A stretch of DNA of 64,000 bases from Amycolatopsis sp. MtRt-6 (GTDB lineage Bacteria; Actinomycetota; Actinomycetes; Mycobacteriales; Pseudonocardiaceae): NCBI RefSeq assembly GCF_017308975.1, contig NZ_JADWPD010000001.1:535612-599611 (forward strand), given 5' to 3'. The position numbers were made by a program, and so were the translations under genes. Position 1 is the first letter of the stretch. Each line of letters opens with the position of its first letter. The notes below the pieces were generated by a model, which searched no databases, had not been told where the DNA came from, and saw nothing but the letters and a program-made list of their open reading frames with translations. Shown here piece by piece: positions 61,211 through 64,000 of the stretch.

Positions 61211-61500
61211 CGGGAACGGTAATCTCCAGTCGTGCAAAGGCTTTAACGCCGTGCATGCATGCGGCGTCGCTGTGGCGGTGCCGCCCCCGAGGGTTCCCGA
61301 CTGTAGGCGAATTCCCGTGCAGATGCGCGTGATTCCGCGCGTTCCCGCTCGAACGGAGCAATTCAGGTACGCCCGGTCAACGTCGCCTGTCGCAGCGTAA
61401 AAATGATCACATCGCCGGATTCATCCGTTACTGGTTGCCGATTTCCGAAGCGTAACGAAATCATTGACCGGACGGCGGATTGCCGCTGGGCCGATGGTGG

Positions 61501-62676
61501 CTAGTCGATCGTGAACGGGTCGTACTGGATCTGGTCCAGCGCGCTGCCCGCGACCAGCATGCGCGACACCGTCGCGCGGATCATCGCGGGCGAGCCGGAC
61601 ACGAGGATGTCGTGGCCGGGCCACGACCCGTACCGCGTGACGGCCTCGGCCAGCGTGCCCTGCTCGAACCCCGGGACGTCGCCGCCGCGCTCGACGACCG
61701 GTGTCACGGTCAGCCAGGGGTTCGTCGCCGCCAGGGCACGCAGTTCTTCGAGGTCGTAGAGGTCTTCGCGGGCGGGGCCGCCGTAGAACAGGTGGGTCTT
61801 CGGGTTCTCGCCCCACAGCGCGAGGTGGTCGAGGATTGCCCGCAGCGGGGCGATGCCGGTCCCGCCGGCGACCATCAGCACCGCACGCGCCGCCTCCCGG
61901 ACGACCGTCATCCGGCCCAGTGGCGGGCCGAGCCGCCAGACGTCCCCGGGCTGGGTGTGGCTGACGATGGCGCGGGAGACCCAGCCGCCGTCGATCGCAC
62001 GGACGTGGAACTCGATGCCGCCGTCCTCGCGCGGCGCGTTCGCCGGCGAAAGGTACCGCCACAGCCGCGGCCGCTGCGGCACTTCGACGCTCACGTACTG
62101 GCCGGGGTGGTACGGCACGGGCTGGTCGGGCACCAGCCGCACCAGGGCGAGGTCCCAGGTCAGCCGCCGGTGCTCGACGACGGTGGCCGACCACGACGGC
62201 GGGTTCGTGTCGGCCGCGGCGGCGTCCTGCATGGCCCGCGCGGCGATGGTGAACGCCTCGGCCCACGCCCGCTCGACCTCGGGTGTCCACGCCGGGCCGA
62301 GGTGGTTCTTGAGCGACGCCAGCAGCGCGGTCCCGACCGCTTCGTAGTGCCGGGGCACCACGCCGAACTTGCGGTGGTCGCGGCCCAGCTGGCGCAGGAA
62401 CGGCGCGAGGTCGTCGGGCCGGTCGACCATCTGCACGATGTGCACCAGTGCGCGCACCAGCCTGCCGCGCTGGATCTCCATGTTGATCGGGAAGAAGTCG
62501 CGCGTGGTCGGGGCGAGGGTGAACAGCATCCCGTAGAAGAACTGCGAGATGTCCGCGATGTAGGGCTCGGACATCGCCCAGCTGTCCCGGATGAGCCGGA
62601 CCATGGCCGTGACGGCCGCGGGAGCTTCGCGCGGGGCCGAAGACCTGGGGAGCGGGCTGACGGAATCGGCTGTCAT
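61501..62676 (-). CDS. Flavohemoprotein-like globin/FAD/NAD reductase, copy 2
   Basis: A 391-residue paralogue of the next gene, with the same order: globin (GRDHRKFGVVPRHYEAVG), FAD motif RYLSPANAPRE, NAD motif AGGTGIAPLRAIL, and the end IQYDPFTID. The two are collinear over their whole length. They are separated by 290 bases that hold a GCATGCATGC palindrome (61253) but no gene, so each has its own promoter. The ribosome site here is weak. Confidence 0.86.
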   Translation of the reverse strand: MTADSVSPLPRSSAPREAPAAVTAMVRLIRDSWAMSEPYIADISQFFYGMLFTLAPTTRDFFPINMEIQRGRLVRALVHIVQMVDRPDDLAPFLRQLGRDHRKFGVVPRHYEAVGTALLASLKNHLGPAWTPEVERAWAEAFTIAARAMQDAAAADTNPPSWSATVVEHRRLTWDLALVRLVPDQPVPYHPGQYVSVEVPQRPRLWRYLSPANAPREDGGIEFHVRAIDGGWVSRAIVSHTQPGDVWRLGPPLGRMTVVREAARAVLMVAGGTGIAPLRAILDHLALWGENPKTHLFYGGPAREDLYDLEELRALAATNPWLTVTPVVERGGDVPGFEQGTLAEAVTRYGSWPGHDILVSGSPAMIRATVSRMLVAGSALDQIQYDPFTID

Positions 62677-62902
62677 GGGTGACTGTTCACGGGTCGGGAA
62701 CCGCCTCCCGGGTCCTGCGCCACTGCTGTCACCTCGTCACTCAACGTCACTGGAAGGCGCTGCGCGCAGCGCCCGTCCGCAGGGTAACCGCCGGGCGCCC
62801 TTTTGCCCGCATTGTTGCTCCGACCGGGTGTATTGCACCCGGTCGGGCGTGGGGGACCTCACCGGTGCGATGGTTGGCCTGAGCAAGTGCCGGGCAATAT
62901 AC

Positions 62903-62915
62903 TTGTATGGCACAA
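62903..62915. promoter_or_regulatory. Putative MarR operator
   Basis: TTGT-atggc-ACAA, overlapping ATACTTGTAT, 16 bases before the MarR start codon. MarR regulators commonly repress their own promoter at such sites. Confidence 0.55.
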
Positions 62916-62930
62916 CTAAGGGAGGTGCCC

Positions 62931-63413
62931 ATGGGCCTCGACAACGCCGACGACGTCCGGGTCGAGCTCATGCACGAGCTGAAGACCGCTTCCCAGCTCC
63001 AGCACGCCTGGATCATGCAAGCCTGGCAGAGCGAGCCCGGGTTGCACCCGGCGGCCGCGATGCTGCTGTCCGACCTGGCGAAGAACGGTGAGACGCGGCC
63101 GTCCGAGCTGGCGAAGCGCCGGCTCGTCGACCTCTCGGTCGTGAGCAGGCAGATCTCCCAGCTGTCGGCGGCCGGGCTGATCGACCGCCGCCCCGCGCCC
63201 GAAGACGGCCGGGCGTCCCTGGTGAGCGCCTCCGAGAAGGGCCGGGCCGAGCTCGCCCGCTGGCGGGCCGGCTACATCGAGTTCATGGAGAAGGCACTCG
63301 GCGGCTGGGACGACGAGCGCGTCACCGACCTCACCACGCGCCTCGCGGAGATGAACGCCGATCTCCGCCGCGCCCTCGGCAGTGAGGCCCCGCTGGCTGA
63401 CACGAACAAGTGA
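62931..63413 (+). CDS. MarR-family regulator
   Basis: A 160-residue winged-helix regulator (GLHPAAAMLLSDLAKNGETRPSELAKRRLVDLSVVSRQISQLSAAGLIDRRPAPEDGRASLVSAS). GGAGG lies 5 bases before ATG 62931; an upstream ATG at 62907 is less likely. It precedes an MFS gene on the same strand, its probable target. Confidence 0.92.
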   Translation: MGLDNADDVRVELMHELKTASQLQHAWIMQAWQSEPGLHPAAAMLLSDLAKNGETRPSELAKRRLVDLSVVSRQISQLSAAGLIDRRPAPEDGRASLVSASEKGRAELARWRAGYIEFMEKALGGWDDERVTDLTTRLAEMNADLRRALGSEAPLADTNK

Positions 63414-63512
63414 CACCCGGACGGAAAGGCGCACCGCAAGTGTCTTCTTCCCCTGGCGATAGTGTCCGTTCGGTCCTGACTTGACGGCATTCCCCAGGGT
63501 TAACGTCGGCGG

Positions 63513-64000
63513 GTGACGCGTGACCGGGTCGCGCTGCTGTGCGCGCTGGGGATCGACAACTTCGGATCCGGGCTGTTCCTCCCGTTGGCACTGGTCTACG
63601 TGACGCAGGTGGTCGGCGTGCCGCTGGCCGTGGCAGGCGCCGCCGTCACGCTCGGTGCCGTCGGCGCGCTCGCCGTGCCGCCGCTCGCCGGCGGGCTCGT
63701 CGACCGCGTCGGGCCACGCGCCGTGGTGATCGGCGCCCAGCTCCTCCAGGCCGCCGGGGCGGGGGCGTACCTGGTCGCCGACGGCGCCGGCGCGGTGGTG
63801 GCCGCCGCCGTCCTGCTGTCCGCCGGGCAGCAGCTGTTCTACAGTTCCCTGTTCGTGCTCATCGCCGACGTCGCGGGGGACGGCCCGAAGGACCGGCCGT
63901 TCGCCGAGGTGGGGATGGTGCGGGCCGCCTGCTTCGGCCTCGGCGGTCTCGCGGCGGGCGCGCTGCTGACGTGGCTCGGCGGCTCCGCCTACCGCGTCGC
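63513..64000 (+). CDS. MFS transporter, N-terminal part
   Basis: The first 162 residues of a major facilitator protein, cut by the right edge. DRVALLCALGIDNFGSGLFLPLALVYV is the first segment and LAGGLVDRVGPRAVVIGAQ is motif A. At least four more segments follow. GTG start at 63513 with a modest GGCGG site. Probably regulated by the preceding MarR protein. Confidence 0.85.
   Translation, partial: MTRDRVALLCALGIDNFGSGLFLPLALVYVTQVVGVPLAVAGAAVTLGAVGALAVPPLAGGLVDRVGPRAVVIGAQLLQAAGAGAYLVADGAGAVVAAAVLLSAGQQLFYSSLFVLIADVAGDGPKDRPFAEVGMVRAACFGLGGLAAGALLTWLGGSAYRV

Overview
The window is high-GC actinobacterial DNA, most likely from the Pseudonocardiaceae (Amycolatopsis-like). Pointers are the dnaK-grpE-dnaJ-hspR operon with HspR boxes, a FadE5-type acyl-CoA dehydrogenase, an EtfD-type iron-sulfur membrane reductase, an ECF42-type sigma factor paired with a YciI/DGPF protein, a DUF742 protein, and the strong G/C third-position bias. 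No ribosomal RNA or CRISPR array is seen. One tRNA gene is present (Gly, anticodon CCC).

Layout. 1-4.8 kb: the end of an alpha-E/ATP-grasp operon, then a three-gene polar amino acid ABC importer closed by a strong terminator. 4.8-13.2 kb: a solenoid-like membrane protein, small SRPBCC and SMI1/KNR4 genes, then a tight run of thioredoxin/NHL protein, GroES-like protein and VanW protein. 13.2-20.4 kb: a coupled LRR/XRE regulator pair divergent from an MFS exporter, a GlsB-type membrane protein, fadE5, a LuxR-type regulator and mug. 20.4-30.3 kb: a broken methyltransferase invaded by a repeated promoter element, VanZ, Gfo/Idh/MocA, hydrolase, 5'-nucleotidase, GNAT, F420-type reductase, P450, and the YciI-ECF42 pair.

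30.3-35.7 kb is a decayed 5.36-kb integrative element bounded by a 45-bp direct repeat at tRNA-Gly. It carries a lower-GC DNA adenine methyltransferase/endonuclease pair, a frameshifted HAD gene, a headless regulator and a headless tyrosine integrase. Integrase arm-type repeats survive at both ends.

35.8-50.8 kb: an MpaB/Lcp-type DUF2236 protein, dcd, an FAD monooxygenase with divergent MarR, a very large secreted 11-repeat protein, a CAP-domain protein, a CDF transporter with DUF742, etfD with divergent TetR, GNAT and PEBP. 51-58.5 kb: DUF4097, a secreted peptidase-like hydrolase, and the heat-shock operon. 58.5-64 kb: a chitin-type LPMO translationally coupled to a DUF305 lipoprotein under a near-perfect DasR site, tandem flavohemoproteins, and a MarR/MFS pair cut by the window edge.

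Cross-links read from the DNA: (i) a TTAC-N6-GTAA palindrome occurs before both fadE5 (twice) and etfD, suggesting shared control of beta-oxidation; (ii) DNA-damage (PafBC/RecA-NDp type) promoter motifs recur at four places, two of them inside related copies of a mobile-looking non-coding element; (iii) LPMO, DUF305 and DasR site together suggest a chitin-induced copper-enzyme module. All functions are inferred from reading the sequence; no database search was run.
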